Part shown: one piece after another, positions 26,108 through 36,514 of the stretch
Layout: each line of letters opens with the position of its first letter
Position numbering within the stretch: the stretch's first letter is position 1
DNA from: Aneurinibacillus uraniidurans
Lineage (GTDB): Bacteria; Bacillota; Bacilli; Aneurinibacillales; Aneurinibacillaceae
DNA: 64,000 bases
Direction: 5' to 3'
Assembly (NCBI RefSeq): GCF_028471905.1
Contig: NZ_CP116902.1
Coordinates: 718,501-782,500, forward strand
Made by a program: the position numbers and the translations under genes
The notes under the pieces: generated by a model
Databases searched by the model: none
Seen by the model: only the letters and a program-made list of their open reading frames with translations
Told to the model about the DNA's origin: nothing

Positions 26108-27643
26108 ATGCATATGGGAAGTTATCATGCAGTCATTGATATGGGATCCAATTCCGTTCGAATTGTTATGTATTACGAAGAGGAGGGCGGTGCTTTCTAT
26201 GAAATAGATAACATGAAGCAGACCATTCGCCTCAGCTCGTATGTAGATAGCGAACAATGTATTACAGAGAAAGGCGTGCGAGAAGTGCTGGCTGTTCTAC
26301 GGCAGTTTCGCCAGCTTTGTTCAGCACGTGCTGTGTCACATGTAATTGGGGTAGCGACTGCTACGGTACGTTATGCGAAAAATCGGGCAGAATTTTTGAC
26401 ACGTATTTATCAGGAGACAGGATTTCGCTTTCGAGTTTTATCGGGAGAAGAAGAGGCCTACTATGGATATTTAGCAGTTGTCAATACGACTCCCGTTACG
26501 AATGCATTCACAATCGATATTGGCGGGGCGAGTACAGAGATTGTCAACGTCAAAGATAGAAAGTTAATAAATAGCCATAGTTTCCCATTTGGGGCAGTGA
26601 CACTTACTCGAAAGTTTTTCCGTAGTTCGACTCCAGGAAAAGCGGAAATGAAAGCGATGATCGAATATGTACAGGCGGAGCTTGCTCGACATGACTGGCT
26701 AATAAATTCGTCTTATCCCCTTGTGGGAATGGGCGGAACGGCACGTAATCTTGGCAAGATTCATCAAATGATGATTCGCTACCCATTTACCAGTCTTCAT
26801 TATTACCCGATGCGTAAATATGAAGTAGATAGCGTATTCCATCTTCTGCTTGATCATGCTCCAGAGCGTATGCAGTCTGTTCAAGGACTTTCTAAGGAAC
26901 GGGCTGATATTATCCTAGCCGGTGTGCTGCTGATTAAAACAGTGATGGAGCATATCGGTACGAATGAGTTTGTTACAAGTAACAAAGGATTGCGTGACGG
27001 TGTGCATCTGGAGTCGTACCTAAAACGGATACAGCAGCCGCTGCTTGAGGATGTAGTTCAGCATGGCGTTAACGTATTTATGAATAATTACAAGGTGAAT
27101 CATACGCATGCAAGACATGTAAGAGAGCTTGCATTGAGCTTGTTTGATGGGGTAAAGAAGCTAGAGCTGCATTCATATGGGGCACCCGAATCCAAGCTGC
27201 TCAATATTGCGGCACAGCTGTACGATATCGGGCGGAGCATCAACCTGCGCGAATCGCATCGGCATACCTTTTATTTGATGGTACATGTACTTCTTCCAGG
27301 GCTAACCCATCGAGAGCGTATTCTAGCAGCGCTCATCGCGTCATATAAAGGAACAAAACGGCTGCAGGAGCTAGCAGCTCCGTATGAATCGCTTCTGTCC
27401 GAAGCTGACATGCAGATGGCCGATACCAACGGTGTGCTGCTTACTATGGCACGAGCGCTTGATCGGACAGAAAGTGGACAGGTAAAGGCCGTTCAAGTTC
27501 AGCGCATTCGGAATGAAATTGTGCTGATCTGTGAAGGGGAACGACGCCCTGAACTTGAGCTGCAGGCGATTGAAGAATACCGAAAGAAATTCAGAAAACA
27601 GTTTGGACTTCCACTGACAATTCAGTGGGTAGAACATAGCTAA
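26108..27643 (+). CDS. ppx: Exopolyphosphatase / pppGpp phosphohydrolase, Ppx/GppA family
   Basis: Cytosolic phosphatase of the ASKHA fold that removes terminal phosphate from polyphosphate or from pppGpp. The N-terminal phosphate loop AVIDMGSNSVRIVMY (about residues 6-20) and the second loop TIDIGGASTEIVN (near 138-150) are the family signatures. The C-terminal half (about 310-511) is an HD-like helical domain as in long Ppx proteins. 511 residues. Start 26108, or ATG 26114 two codons later; AAGG at 26100 fits either. The gene lies just before ppk, so polyphosphate is the likely substrate. Confidence 0.9.
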   Translation: MHMGSYHAVIDMGSNSVRIVMYYEEEGGAFYEIDNMKQTIRLSSYVDSEQCITEKGVREVLAVLRQFRQLCSARAVSHVIGVATATVRYAKNRAEFLTRIYQETGFRFRVLSGEEEAYYGYLAVVNTTPVTNAFTIDIGGASTEIVNVKDRKLINSHSFPFGAVTLTRKFFRSSTPGKAEMKAMIEYVQAELARHDWLINSSYPLVGMGGTARNLGKIHQMMIRYPFTSLHYYPMRKYEVDSVFHLLLDHAPERMQSVQGLSKERADIILAGVLLIKTVMEHIGTNEFVTSNKGLRDGVHLESYLKRIQQPLLEDVVQHGVNVFMNNYKVNHTHARHVRELALSLFDGVKKLELHSYGAPESKLLNIAAQLYDIGRSINLRESHRHTFYLMVHVLLPGLTHRERILAALIASYKGTKRLQELAAPYESLLSEADMQMADTNGVLLTMARALDRTESGQVKAVQVQRIRNEIVLICEGERRPELELQAIEEYRKKFRKQFGLPLTIQWVEHS

Positions 27644-27673
27644 AGAGAATGAGAAGGGAAGAGGGTGAACGGT

Positions 27674-29848
27674 ATGACGGATACAATCATTACACAGGAA
27701 ACCGATATGCCGAAAGAAGAGGTTGATCTGGATTGTACAGATTATTACATCAACCGGGAATTAAGCTGGCTTGCATTTAACCATCGTGTACTAGAAGAAG
27801 CGGAGGATGAAGCAACTCCTGCCCTGGAACGTCTGAAGTTCCTGGCGATTACCAGTTCGAATCTGGATGAATTTTTTATGGTTCGTGTTGGATCGATGAA
27901 AGATCAGGAGAAGCATGGTATTACGACTCCAGAGAATAAAGCAGGGATGACGCCACGTCAGCAGCTTGAAGCGATGTCACGCGAGGCGCATAAAATGGTA
28001 GCCAAGCAGTATCGTATCTGGAATGAAGCACTGCTCCCTAATCTAGAGATAAAAGGAATCTCCTTCGTAAAGCCGGATGACTTGAACGAGGAACAGGATG
28101 CGTTTTTGCGCACGTATTTTTATGATCGAATTTATCCGGTTCTCACTCCAATGGCAGTTGATGCGAGTCGTCCGTTTCCGATGTTGTTAAATAAGAGTGT
28201 AAATCTTGCTGTTACACTTGAGAGTGAAAGCGACGGGAAGAGTAAGATTTTGTTTGCGGTCGTGCAAGTTCCATCTGTGCTCCCGCGTTATATCGAGCTT
28301 CCGATCACGACAACAGCAGAAAAGCAATTTGTTTTGTTAGAAGATGTAATTTGCCATTATATTGACTTCTTGTTTAAAGGCAATCGAATTTGTGCGGTCA
28401 AGCCGTTTCGGATTACGCGCAACGCAGATATGACGCTTGATGAAGAAGGCGCAGAAGATCTTCTTAAGGAAATTCAGAAAGAGCTGAAGAAGCGGCGTTG
28501 GGGAGCGGCGGTTCGTCTAGAAGTAACAGAAGAGATGGATGAATACATGAAGGGCATTCTTCAGGAATCACTAGAGATTGAGCCGAGTGATATTTATGAA
28601 GTCAAAGGGCCGCTGGACTTAACGTTTTTGATGAAGTTTTCGCAGCTTCCTGGATACAGCGATCTTCGCTATCCGCATCTTGCTTCGCAGCCACCTGCTG
28701 ATTTTATCGGAGAGAACAATATTTTTGAGGCAATTGCTCATAAAGATATTTTGGTACATCATCCATATGAATCGTTCGATCCGGTGATTCACTTCGTCAA
28801 GCAGGCTGCCGAAGATCCGAATGTGCTGGCGATTAAGCAGACGCTATATCGGGTAAGTGGTGATTCTCCGATTGTTGCGGCACTTGCGAAAGCAGCAGAG
28901 AATGGCAAGCAGGTTACCGTGCTTGTTGAGCTGAAAGCACGCTTTGATGAAGAAAATAATATCGTCTGGGCTAAAAAATTAGAAAAAGCGGGCTGCCATG
29001 TTATTTATGGACTGGTAGGGTTGAAAACACATTGTAAAATTACGCTCGTTGTTCGGCAGGAAGGGCAGAGCTTGAAGCGGTATGTCCATCTTGGAACTGG
29101 AAACTATAATGATTCAACAGCGCGGCTGTATACCGACCTTGGTATGTTTACATGCAAGGAGCCATTTGGGATTGATGCTTCGTATATTTTTAATCATCTA
29201 TCGGGGTATTCAAAGCCCCCAAAGTTTAAAAAAATCGAAGCGGCTCCGCATGGATTGCGCAATAAAATCTTACAGCTGATCGATAATGAAATCGCGATGA
29301 GTACACCAGACCAACCGGGACGAATCATTCTGAAAATGAATTCGTTGACAGATAAAAAACTGATTAAGGCTTTGTTTAAGGCATCGGCTGCCGGTGTCAA
29401 AATCGATATGATTATCCGGGGGATTTGCTGTCTGCGTCCGGGCATTCCGGGTGTGAGTGAGAACATTCGAGTTATTAGCATTGTGGACCGCTTCCTTGAG
29501 CATTCGCGTATTTTCTACTTCCAGAACGGTGGCGACGATAACGTGTATCTAGCAAGTGCGGACTGGATGACACGAAACATGGAACGCCGGGTAGAAATCA
29601 TGTTCCCAATCGAGGTTGTTTCCTTGAAAGAACGGGTCAAAAAGATTCTTGATGTATTGCTGCAAGACAATGTAAAAGCACGTGTCCTCGATTCAAGCGG
29701 TGTTTACACACGGGTAGAGGCACAGCCAGGGGAAAAGCGGATTCATAGTCAGCTGGCTTTTCATGCAGCAGCAGTGAAGAATGCGAAGAAAATTCGTCAG
29801 ACACCATATATGAAGCAGTTAAAACCGAAAACACATATTGATGTATAA
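27674..29848 (+). CDS. ppk1: Polyphosphate kinase 1
   Basis: Makes inorganic polyphosphate from the terminal phosphate of ATP, reversibly. N-domain begins YINRELSWLAFNHRVLEEA; the catalytic C-domains contain GLVGLKTHCKITLVVR and YVHLGTGNYND, regions that hold the phosphorylated and second histidines of the family, and later the GICCLRPGIPG block. 724 residues from ATG 27674, which follows GAGGGTG by 6 bases; an in-frame GTG at 27665 overlaps that site. Thirty bases after ppx, so one operon for making and breaking polyphosphate. Confidence 0.95.
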   Translation: MTDTIITQETDMPKEEVDLDCTDYYINRELSWLAFNHRVLEEAEDEATPALERLKFLAITSSNLDEFFMVRVGSMKDQEKHGITTPENKAGMTPRQQLEAMSREAHKMVAKQYRIWNEALLPNLEIKGISFVKPDDLNEEQDAFLRTYFYDRIYPVLTPMAVDASRPFPMLLNKSVNLAVTLESESDGKSKILFAVVQVPSVLPRYIELPITTTAEKQFVLLEDVICHYIDFLFKGNRICAVKPFRITRNADMTLDEEGAEDLLKEIQKELKKRRWGAAVRLEVTEEMDEYMKGILQESLEIEPSDIYEVKGPLDLTFLMKFSQLPGYSDLRYPHLASQPPADFIGENNIFEAIAHKDILVHHPYESFDPVIHFVKQAAEDPNVLAIKQTLYRVSGDSPIVAALAKAAENGKQVTVLVELKARFDEENNIVWAKKLEKAGCHVIYGLVGLKTHCKITLVVRQEGQSLKRYVHLGTGNYNDSTARLYTDLGMFTCKEPFGIDASYIFNHLSGYSKPPKFKKIEAAPHGLRNKILQLIDNEIAMSTPDQPGRIILKMNSLTDKKLIKALFKASAAGVKIDMIIRGICCLRPGIPGVSENIRVISIVDRFLEHSRIFYFQNGGDDNVYLASADWMTRNMERRVEIMFPIEVVSLKERVKKILDVLLQDNVKARVLDSSGVYTRVEAQPGEKRIHSQLAFHAAAVKNAKKIRQTPYMKQLKPKTHIDV

Positions 29849-29880
29849 AAGTAGTTCACTGAAGGAAACTAGAAGCGTAC

Positions 29881-29923
29881 AGGAAACGGACACATTTTCC
29901 AGCGCTTCCGGTTTCCTTTTTGT
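29881..29923 (+). terminator. Terminator of ppx-ppk
   Basis: AGGAAAC (29881-29887) pairs with GTTTCCT (29911-29917), followed by TTTTGTTTT. GAAGCG with CGCTTC offers an alternative fold. Confidence 0.65.
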
Positions 29924-29948
29924 TTTCTGCTTTGCTTTTTGTTATAAT
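29920..29948 (+). promoter_or_regulatory. Promoter of the hem operon
   Basis: TTGTTT (29920-29925), 17 bases, TATAAT (29943-29948), about 90 bases before hemA. The -35 overlaps the T tract of the preceding terminator. Confidence 0.55.
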
Positions 29949-30038
29949 GCTTAATAGTAAAGATCGGACATGCAAAGAGAACTGGTGGAAAGCCAGCACT
30001 GCATTGATGAGTAAAGAACGTAGGGTGGGGTGTCAGAC

Positions 30039-31397
30039 ATGCACATTCTTGCTATCGGATTGAACTATCGCACGGCACCGGTCGAGATTCGGGAGCAGTT
30101 TGCTTTCGCAGATGAAGACAAGGTTGAAGCGCTGCGTAAATTGCAGCAGACCAAGAGCATATTAGAGTGTGTAATTGTAGGCACTTGCAATCGTACAGAG
30201 TTGTATGCAGTTGTGGATCAGCTTCACACTGGTCGCCATTTTATGAAGACATTTTTGTCTGAATGGTTTGGTGTGTCACGCGAGCAGTTCGAGAGTCACT
30301 TATATGTAAAAGAAAATGACGTTGCCGTACAGCATTTATTCCGCGTAGCCTGTGGACTTGATTCCATGGTACTTGGTGAGACACAAATTCTTGGTCAGGT
30401 AAAAGATGCATTCCAGCTTGCACAGGCGAACAATGCAACGGGAACGGTATTTAATATGTTATTTAAGCAGGCTGTAACGCTAGCGAAGCGGGCGCATTCG
30501 GAAACAGAAATCAATAAGAATGCGGTATCGACAAGTTATGCAGCGATTGAGCTTGGTAAAAAAGTGTTTGGCTATTTTACGGACAAGACTGTGCTCGTAC
30601 TTGGTGCGGGTAAGATGAGTGAATTAACCGCGAAGCATCTTCATGCGAACGGAGCTGCTCATGTACTTGTGGCGAACCGCACATATGAACGAGCGGTTTC
30701 GCTAGCTGAGAAATTCCGTGGGCAAGCGCTTGAGATGAATCGCCTTGCTGAAGCGCTTGTGCTGGCTGATATTGTGATCAGTTCAACAGGTGCTGACGGT
30801 TATGTAGTAACAAAACAGGATATCGCCGCTGTTATGCGCAAGCGGATGGGCCGTCCGCTGTTTTTAATTGATATTGCGGTGCCGCGTGACCTTGACCCGG
30901 CGATCAATGATCTAGATGGCGTATATTTATATGATATTGATGATCTAGAAGGCATTGTGGAAGCGAATATGCGGGAACGTGCTCGTGAAGCTGAGAAGAT
31001 TGGCGTTATGATCGGGGAAGAGCTTGTTGCATTTAAGTCATGGCTTGGTACGCTTGGTGTTGTTCCACTCATCAGTGCACTGCGTGAGAAGCTGCTGACC
31101 CATCAGCAGGAAGCGATGCGCAACATTGAGAATAAATGTTCCGATCTAACGGAAAAAGAAATTCGTATGATTAACAAGCAGACCCGGAGTCTTATTAATC
31201 AAATTATGCACGATCCGATCGTGCGTATAAAAGAAATGGCTGGTCAGCCAAGAAGCGATGCAGCGCTTGAGATGTTTATTCGACTATTCGCACTTGAGAA
31301 CGAGTTGGAAGAAACGGTTCATCCAACAGAAGAAGCAAAAGAATCATACATCCCGCTGCGGCACCGCCGTGTGCTGACAGGTCAGGAAGCCTTTTAG
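30039..31397 (+). CDS. hemA: Glutamyl-tRNA reductase
   Basis: Reduces glutamyl-tRNA to glutamate-1-semialdehyde with NADPH, the committed and usually regulated step of C5-type haem synthesis. The catalytic cysteine is in GTCNRTELY near residue 50, the NADPH loop is GAGKMSELTAKHL near 187, and a C-terminal dimerisation helix follows. The N-terminus MHILAIGLNYRTAP matches the family and supports ATG 30039; the open frame starts 9 bases earlier at GTG. About 452 residues. First gene of hemAXCDBL, the Bacillus arrangement. Confidence 0.95.
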   Translation: MHILAIGLNYRTAPVEIREQFAFADEDKVEALRKLQQTKSILECVIVGTCNRTELYAVVDQLHTGRHFMKTFLSEWFGVSREQFESHLYVKENDVAVQHLFRVACGLDSMVLGETQILGQVKDAFQLAQANNATGTVFNMLFKQAVTLAKRAHSETEINKNAVSTSYAAIELGKKVFGYFTDKTVLVLGAGKMSELTAKHLHANGAAHVLVANRTYERAVSLAEKFRGQALEMNRLAEALVLADIVISSTGADGYVVTKQDIAAVMRKRMGRPLFLIDIAVPRDLDPAINDLDGVYLYDIDDLEGIVEANMRERAREAEKIGVMIGEELVAFKSWLGTLGVVPLISALREKLLTHQQEAMRNIENKCSDLTEKEIRMINKQTRSLINQIMHDPIVRIKEMAGQPRSDAALEMFIRLFALENELEETVHPTEEAKESYIPLRHRRVLTGQEAF

Positions 31398-31442
31398 AAA
31401 GAACGATAATCCTGTTGCTCCTGCGGAGAGGAGTTATGTCCA

Positions 31443-32264
31443 TTGCTTCATGAAAGCTTAATTTATGACGCTATCATTTACATTTATGCTTGCAGCATTT
31501 TGCTGTATTTTGCAGATTTTATAAATCGCAGTCGGAAGGTGAATCGTACAGCCTTCTGGCTGCTTGCTGTTGTTTGGGCGCTGCAAAGCGTCTTTTTTGG
31601 TATCAGTATGATGGAGAAAGAGTACTTTCCTGTATTAACATTGTTTGAGACGCTCTTTTTCTATTCATGGATTCTTGTTACGATGTCGCTTGTGATTAAC
31701 TATTTTTTTAGAATTGATTTGCTTGTTTTTTTTACGAATGTAATTGGGTTTTCCGTGCTGACGATTAACTTTTTTGCGAATCAGCATGCATCGCCAATGG
31801 TAGCGGAACGACTGACCTCGGAGTTGTTGTTTATTCACGTTAGCATCGCATTTGTAAGCTATGGGGCGTTTTCGCTCTCGTTTATTTTCTCGCTTATGTA
31901 TCTGGTAGAAGATCGGATGTTGAAGCAGAAGATGTGGAACAAGTGGTTACATCGTCTCCCCGGGCTGGGCTTGCTTGATTTATATTCGTATCGGCTGAAC
32001 ATGGCAGGTGTTCCGCTGTTATTGCTAGCCATCATTTTGGGCGCGATCTGGGCGCACCTCAAAGTAGCGGGAGATTTTTGGATTGACCCGAAGGTATTGA
32101 TGTCTATCGGTGTGTTAATTGCCTATTCGCTGTATTTATACCAGAGAGTCACATATGGTTGGGGAGGACGCAAACTTTCCCTCTGGAATGTGGGAGCGTT
32201 TATGCTTGTTCTTATAAACTATCTAATTTCTGGTTCTGTATCTTCATTTCATCAGTGGCTTTAG
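31443..32264 (+). CDS. hemX: HemX, cytochrome c-assembly-like membrane protein
   Basis: Eight-helix membrane protein of the CcsA/ResC-related family. In Bacillus subtilis HemX lowers the amount of Hem[20 protein letters not shown] near residues 30-48 and the [18 protein letters not shown] block match HemX. The start appears to be TTG at 31443, 11 bases after GGAGAGGAG; no in-frame ATG lies near the expected N-terminus, and ATG 31436 reads into a stop after five codons. 273 residues. Second gene of the operon. Confidence 0.88.
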   Translation: MLHESLIYDAIIYIYACSILLYFADFINRSRKVNRTAFWLLAVVWALQSVFFGISMMEKEYFPVLTLFETLFFYSWILVTMSLVINYFFRIDLLVFFTNVIGFSVLTINFFANQHASPMVAERLTSELLFIHVSIAFVSYGAFSLSFIFSLMYLVEDRMLKQKMWNKWLHRLPGLGLLDLYSYRLNMAGVPLLLLAIILGAIWAHLKVAGDFWIDPKVLMSIGVLIAYSLYLYQRVTYGWGGRKLSLWNVGAFMLVLINYLISGSVSSFHQWL

Positions 32265-32281
32265 AAAGGACTGTGACCAAC

Positions 32282-33208
32282 ATGAGAAAAATTATTGTAG
32301 GTTCTCGCCAGAGTGCACTTGCGCTTACGCAGACAAACTGGGTAATTGAGCAGTTGAAAAGTTTCGGACTTCCCTTTGAATTTGAGATTAAAAAGATTGT
32401 AACCAAGGGAGACCGAATTCTTGATGTAACGCTGTCGAAAGTAGGCGGCAAAGGATTGTTTGTTAAAGAAATTGAACAAGCTCTTTTAGACGGGGAAATC
32501 GATCTAGCCGTGCACAGCATGAAAGATATGCCAGCAGAGCTGCCGGAAGGGCTTATGGTCGGCTGTGTACCGAAGCGTGTGGATGCACGGGATGTATTGA
32601 TTAGTGAAGACGGGAAGACGCTTGCCGAACTACCGGGTGGCTCGATTGTAGGGACAAGCAGTTTGCGGCGTGCTGCTCAGTTAAAAGCACAGCGCCCAGA
32701 CCTTGTTATTAAACCGATTCGCGGCAACATCGACACACGTATACGCAAACTAAAAGAGGAAGATTTCTCTGCGATCATCCTGGCCGCAGCAGGGCTTGAA
32801 CGTATGCAGTGGAACGGGGAAATCACGGAATTTCTGCCGATTGAAAAAAGTCTTCCGGCTGTTGGGCAGGGCGCGCTAGGGATTGAATGTCGGGAGAATG
32901 ATGCGGACGTTCGCAACTTGCTAGCACGCTTGCATGATGAAGCAACAGGCAAAGCGACTGAGGCAGAGCGAGCTTTTCTAAGAACGATTGAGGGAAGCTG
33001 TCAGGTACCGGTTGCGGCATATGCAACGATGGAAGGGAATCGGATCACATTGACTGGGCTGGTAGCAGATTCGGAAGGGACAATCGTTCTGAAAGAAACG
33101 ATGAGCGGTGAGAGTCCAGAAGAGATCGGACATATGCTTGCTGCTCGTCTAAAAGAGCAGGGAGCTGCGGATATTTTAGCGCGTATCCAGCAGGCGAATG
33201 AATCATGA
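32282..33208 (+). CDS. hemC: Hydroxymethylbilane synthase (porphobilinogen deaminase)
   Basis: Joins four porphobilinogen units into hydroxymethylbilane on a dipyrromethane cofactor. [12 protein letters not shown] at the N-terminus, [14 protein letters not shown] near residues 79-92, and the cofactor cysteine in [12 protein letters not shown] near 240. About 308 residues. I start at ATG 32282 ([10 protein letters not shown]) after AAAGGACTGTGACCAAC; the frame opens upstream inside hemX but that part is not conserved. Its stop overlaps the hemD ATG by 4 bases. Confidence 0.95.
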   Translation: MRKIIVGSRQSALALTQTNWVIEQLKSFGLPFEFEIKKIVTKGDRILDVTLSKVGGKGLFVKEIEQALLDGEIDLAVHSMKDMPAELPEGLMVGCVPKRVDARDVLISEDGKTLAELPGGSIVGTSSLRRAAQLKAQRPDLVIKPIRGNIDTRIRKLKEEDFSAIILAAAGLERMQWNGEITEFLPIEKSLPAVGQGALGIECRENDADVRNLLARLHDEATGKATEAERAFLRTIEGSCQVPVAAYATMEGNRITLTGLVADSEGTIVLKETMSGESPEEIGHMLAARLKEQGAADILARIQQANES

Positions 33209-33987
33209 AACCGGGCGATCCGCTAGCAGGACGGCGCATTGTTGTCACGCGTGCGGCTCATCAGGCGCATGATTTTAGTATGCGTATTGAGAAGCTTGGC
33301 GGTACCGCGATTGCTTGTCCGGTGATTCGTACCGTACCGCCGGCTGATTCTCGTCTGATTGATGAAGCCTTACAGAAGCTTGACTCCTTTGACTGGTTGT
33401 TTTTTACCAGTGTAAATGGGGTCGCTTTTTTCTTTGCTAGACAGGAGCAGTTAGGGCTAACCCAGATTCCCCTTCCGCCACGTATTGTAGCCGTTGGTTC
33501 GAAAACCGCAGCAGCACTTGAGGCGCGAGGGATTCCGATCTATCATATGCCAGATAAATTTACGGCAGAGCATCTTGTCGCCTCGCTAGCCGGTGTGATT
33601 CGTCCCGGCGATAAGGTGCTGCTTGCCCGGGCTCGTATTGGACGCGCTGTCTTGCCGGAAGGGCTTGTAAGACTCGGAGCGGAAGTGACAGATGCCGCTG
33701 TGTATGATACGGTAAAAGCGAAGGAAAATATAACCGAGCTTGTTCGACTGCTGCATGCCGGACAAATCGATATGATTACATTCACCAGTCCGTCTACGGT
33801 GCGAAATTTGCTATCCGAACTAGATGAGTCGACACGTGAGGCACTTGCTGGTGTGAAGCTTGCTGTCATTGGACCAGTGACAGCCGAAGCAGTACAAGCA
33901 GCCGGACTTCCCGTTCATGTGATGCCGTCTGAATACAGCATCGATGGGCTGCTGGATGCAATGATTCACTATACCGGATGGAACTGA
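33205..33987 (+). CDS. hemD: Uroporphyrinogen-III synthase
   Basis: Cyclises hydroxymethylbilane with inversion of ring D. The family is poorly conserved; recognisable are the N-terminal [25 protein letters not shown] near residues 64-78, [14 protein letters not shown] near 98-111 and [12 protein letters not shown] near 192-203. 260 residues, usual. Overlaps hemC by 4 bases and is followed by hemB after 18 bases, so the call also rests on operon context. Confidence 0.9.
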   Translation: MKPGDPLAGRRIVVTRAAHQAHDFSMRIEKLGGTAIACPVIRTVPPADSRLIDEALQKLDSFDWLFFTSVNGVAFFFARQEQLGLTQIPLPPRIVAVGSKTAAALEARGIPIYHMPDKFTAEHLVASLAGVIRPGDKVLLARARIGRAVLPEGLVRLGAEVTDAAVYDTVKAKENITELVRLLHAGQIDMITFTSPSTVRNLLSELDESTREALAGVKLAVIGPVTAEAVQAAGLPVHVMPSEYSIDGLLDAMIHYTGWN

Positions 33988-34005
33988 TAAAAGGAGGAAC
34001 AGCAG

Positions 34006-34986
34006 ATGACCGCTTATTTTCAACGTCACCGTCGCCTGCGCACAACAGCGGCGATGCGCAATCTTGTACGTGAAACGTATCTTCATACGAACGATTTGAT
34101 TTATCCGATTTTTACAGTAGAAGGCGAGAATATAAAGCATGAAATCCCGTCAATGCCAGGGGTATTCCATTATTCACTTGATCGCCTGGAAGAAGAAATT
34201 CAAGAAGTTGTTGAGTTAGGCATCCAGTCTGTTATTCTGTTCGGCGTTCCGAATGAGAAAGATGCGTGCGGTTCACAGGCGTATGCGGAGAATGGAATTG
34301 TGCAGCAGGCGACACGCAAGGTGAAGCAGTGGGCACCGCACCTTGTTACAATGGCTGATACGTGCCTATGTCAGTATACGGATCACGGTCATTGTGGAAT
34401 GATTCACAATGAATATGTTGATAATGATTCTTCACTTGAAATTTTAGTGAAAACAGCTGTTTCACAAGCGCAGGCAGGTGCAGATGTAATCGCACCATCG
34501 AATATGATGGATGGATTCGTCGCTGCAATTCGCCAGGGTCTTGATGAGGCAGGGTTCGTTAATGTACCGATCATGTCGTATGCCGTAAAATACGCATCTC
34601 AGTTTTATGGTCCGTTCCGTGATGCGGCGCACTCTACTCCACAGTTTGGTGACCGTAAAACGTATCAGATGGATCCGGCTAATCGCTTAGAGGCGATGCG
34701 CGAAGCAGCATCTGACGTGGCAGAAGGCGCTGACATGCTGATGGTAAAACCGGCGCTTGCTTATATGGACATCATTCGTGAAGTGAAGGATAACTTTGAT
34801 CTTCCAGTAGCAGCGTACAACGTAAGTGGAGAATACGCGATGATCAAAGCGGCAGCACAGCGAGGCTGGGTAGATGAGAAGGGCATTACGCTTGAGATGC
34901 TAACTGGCCTAAAACGTGCGGGTGCAGATATGATTCTTACGTATTCCGCAAAAGACGCGGCACGCTGGTTAAAAGAACAGAACTAG
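34006..34986 (+). CDS. hemB: Porphobilinogen synthase (delta-aminolaevulinate dehydratase)
   Basis: Condenses two 5-aminolaevulinate molecules. The zinc-site cysteines are in [14 protein letters not shown] (near residues 117-130). The first Schiff-base lysine is in [17 protein letters not shown] near 195 and the second in [11 protein letters not shown] near 248. 326 residues. RBS AAAGGAGGAAC. It is a zinc-type enzyme by its cysteines. Confidence 0.96.
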   Translation: MTAYFQRHRRLRTTAAMRNLVRETYLHTNDLIYPIFTVEGENIKHEIPSMPGVFHYSLDRLEEEIQEVVELGIQSVILFGVPNEKDACGSQAYAENGIVQQATRKVKQWAPHLVTMADTCLCQYTDHGHCGMIHNEYVDNDSSLEILVKTAVSQAQAGADVIAPSNMMDGFVAAIRQGLDEAGFVNVPIMSYAVKYASQFYGPFRDAAHSTPQFGDRKTYQMDPANRLEAMREAASDVAEGADMLMVKPALAYMDIIREVKDNFDLPVAAYNVSGEYAMIKAAAQRGWVDEKGITLEMLTGLKRAGADMILTYSAKDAARWLKEQN

Positions 34987-35007
34987 GAACGAACAGGAGG
35001 ATGCGGC

Positions 35008-36297
35008 ATGCATAAAGGATATGAAAAATCAGTAGCAAGCTTTGCGGAAGCGAAAAAATATATGCCAGGCGGTGTAAATAGCCCGGTACGTGCTTTTAAA
35101 TCAGTTGGCATGAATCCGGTCTATATGGAGCGCGGTATGGGCTCTAAAATTTACGATGTGGACGGGAATGAATACATAGATTATGTTGGTTCCTGGGGAC
35201 CACTTATTCTAGGTCATTGTCATCCAACTGTTCAGCAGGCATTGCAGGAAACACTTGCACACGGCGTAAGCTATGGGGCACCAACTGTGCTGGAGACAGA
35301 GATGGCTAAGCTTGTATGCGATATCGTACCATCTGTGGAAGTAGTTCGTATGGTGAACTCGGGAACAGAAGCGACGATGAGTGCGTTGCGTTTGGCACGC
35401 GGCTATACAGGACGCGATAAAATTATGAAATTTGAAGGCTGCTACCACGGTCATGGCGATAGCCTTTTGATTAAAGCAGGTTCTGGTGTTGCTACGCTTG
35501 GTTTGCCGGACAGCCCAGGTGTTCCATCATCCGTTGCAACGCATACGATTACGGTGCCGTATAATGATCTAGAAAGTGCTAAGCTAGCATTTGAAAAATT
35601 TGGTCATGAGCTGGCAGCGGTTATTGTTGAGCCGGTTGCGGGTAACATGGGGATCGTTCCTCCAGTTCCGGGCTTCCATGAAGGCTTGCGCGAGCTGACT
35701 ACAGAATACGGTGCGCTGCTCATTTTTGATGAAGTAATGACAGGCTTCCGTGTTCATCGTGGCTGTGCGCAGTCACGTTTTGGTATTACACCGGATTTGA
35801 CAACGATGGGGAAAGTAATCGGCGGCGGACTTCCGGTTGGAGCTTATGGTGGTAAGGAAGAAATTATGCGCCAGATTGCACCGGATGGTCCAGTCTATCA
35901 GGCAGGTACACTATCTGGTAATCCATTAGCGATGGCTGCCGGATTTGCTACGCTGACGGAACTTGGTAAGCCAGGTGTATACGAGAGACTTGAAGACATC
36001 GGGGCTCGCCTTGAAGAAGGATTTGCAGCTAATGCGAAAGAAGTAGGGATTCCGGTGCAGTTGAACCGCGTGGGCTCTATGCTCGGCGTGTTCTTTGCAG
36101 AGCAGCCGGTTGTAAATTATGAAACAGCCAAAGCATCTGATATGGACCGATTCGCAAAATACTTCCGTCTGATGATGGATCAAGGCATTTCTTTACCACC
36201 GTCTCAGTTCGAAGGAATGTTCCTTTCAACCGCTCATACGGACGAAGATATTGAGCGGACAATTGAAGCGAATTACAAGGCGCTCAAACAGTTGTAA
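35008..36297 (+). CDS. hemL: Glutamate-1-semialdehyde 2,1-aminomutase
   Basis: PLP enzyme that moves the amino group of glutamate-1-semialdehyde to give 5-aminolaevulinate. [15 protein letters not shown] at the N-terminus, the PLP aspartate in [15 protein letters not shown], the Schiff-base lysine in [18 protein letters not shown] (near residue 270) and [13 protein letters not shown] follow. 429 residues. RBS AGGAGGATGCGGC. Last gene of the hem operon, before a terminator. Confidence 0.96.
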   Translation: MHKGYEKSVASFAEAKKYMPGGVNSPVRAFKSVGMNPVYMERGMGSKIYDVDGNEYIDYVGSWGPLILGHCHPTVQQALQETLAHGVSYGAPTVLETEMAKLVCDIVPSVEVVRMVNSGTEATMSALRLARGYTGRDKIMKFEGCYHGHGDSLLIKAGSGVATLGLPDSPGVPSSVATHTITVPYNDLESAKLAFEKFGHELAAVIVEPVAGNMGIVPPVPGFHEGLRELTTEYGALLIFDEVMTGFRVHRGCAQSRFGITPDLTTMGKVIGGGLPVGAYGGKEEIMRQIAPDGPVYQAGTLSGNPLAMAAGFATLTELGKPGVYERLEDIGARLEEGFAANAKEVGIPVQLNRVGSMLGVFFAEQPVVNYETAKASDMDRFAKYFRLMMDQGISLPPSQFEGMFLSTAHTDEDIERTIEANYKALKQL

Positions 36298-36310
36298 ATA
36301 GAATATGAAT

Positions 36311-36343
36311 AAAAGGAGAGGGATGTATGCCCCCTCCTTTTTT
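36311..36343 (+). terminator. Terminator of the hem operon
   Basis: AAAAGGAG (36311-36318) pairs with CTCCTTTT (36334-36341), with more G-C pairs inside, followed by T residues. Confidence 0.8.
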
Positions 36344-36514
36344 ACTACCCAAAAATTAGTATTGAATTATTTGTGAATTATTTCACTTCCCTATTTATTA
36401 ATACTAGAAAGTATGGGAAGATAAAGAAAGAAATGCACACCTAGAAGTCTCTCATCTTGCTAGACTTCAATGCCTTCATACTTATCCAACACATTATAAA
36501 AGGGAGAGTTGCGA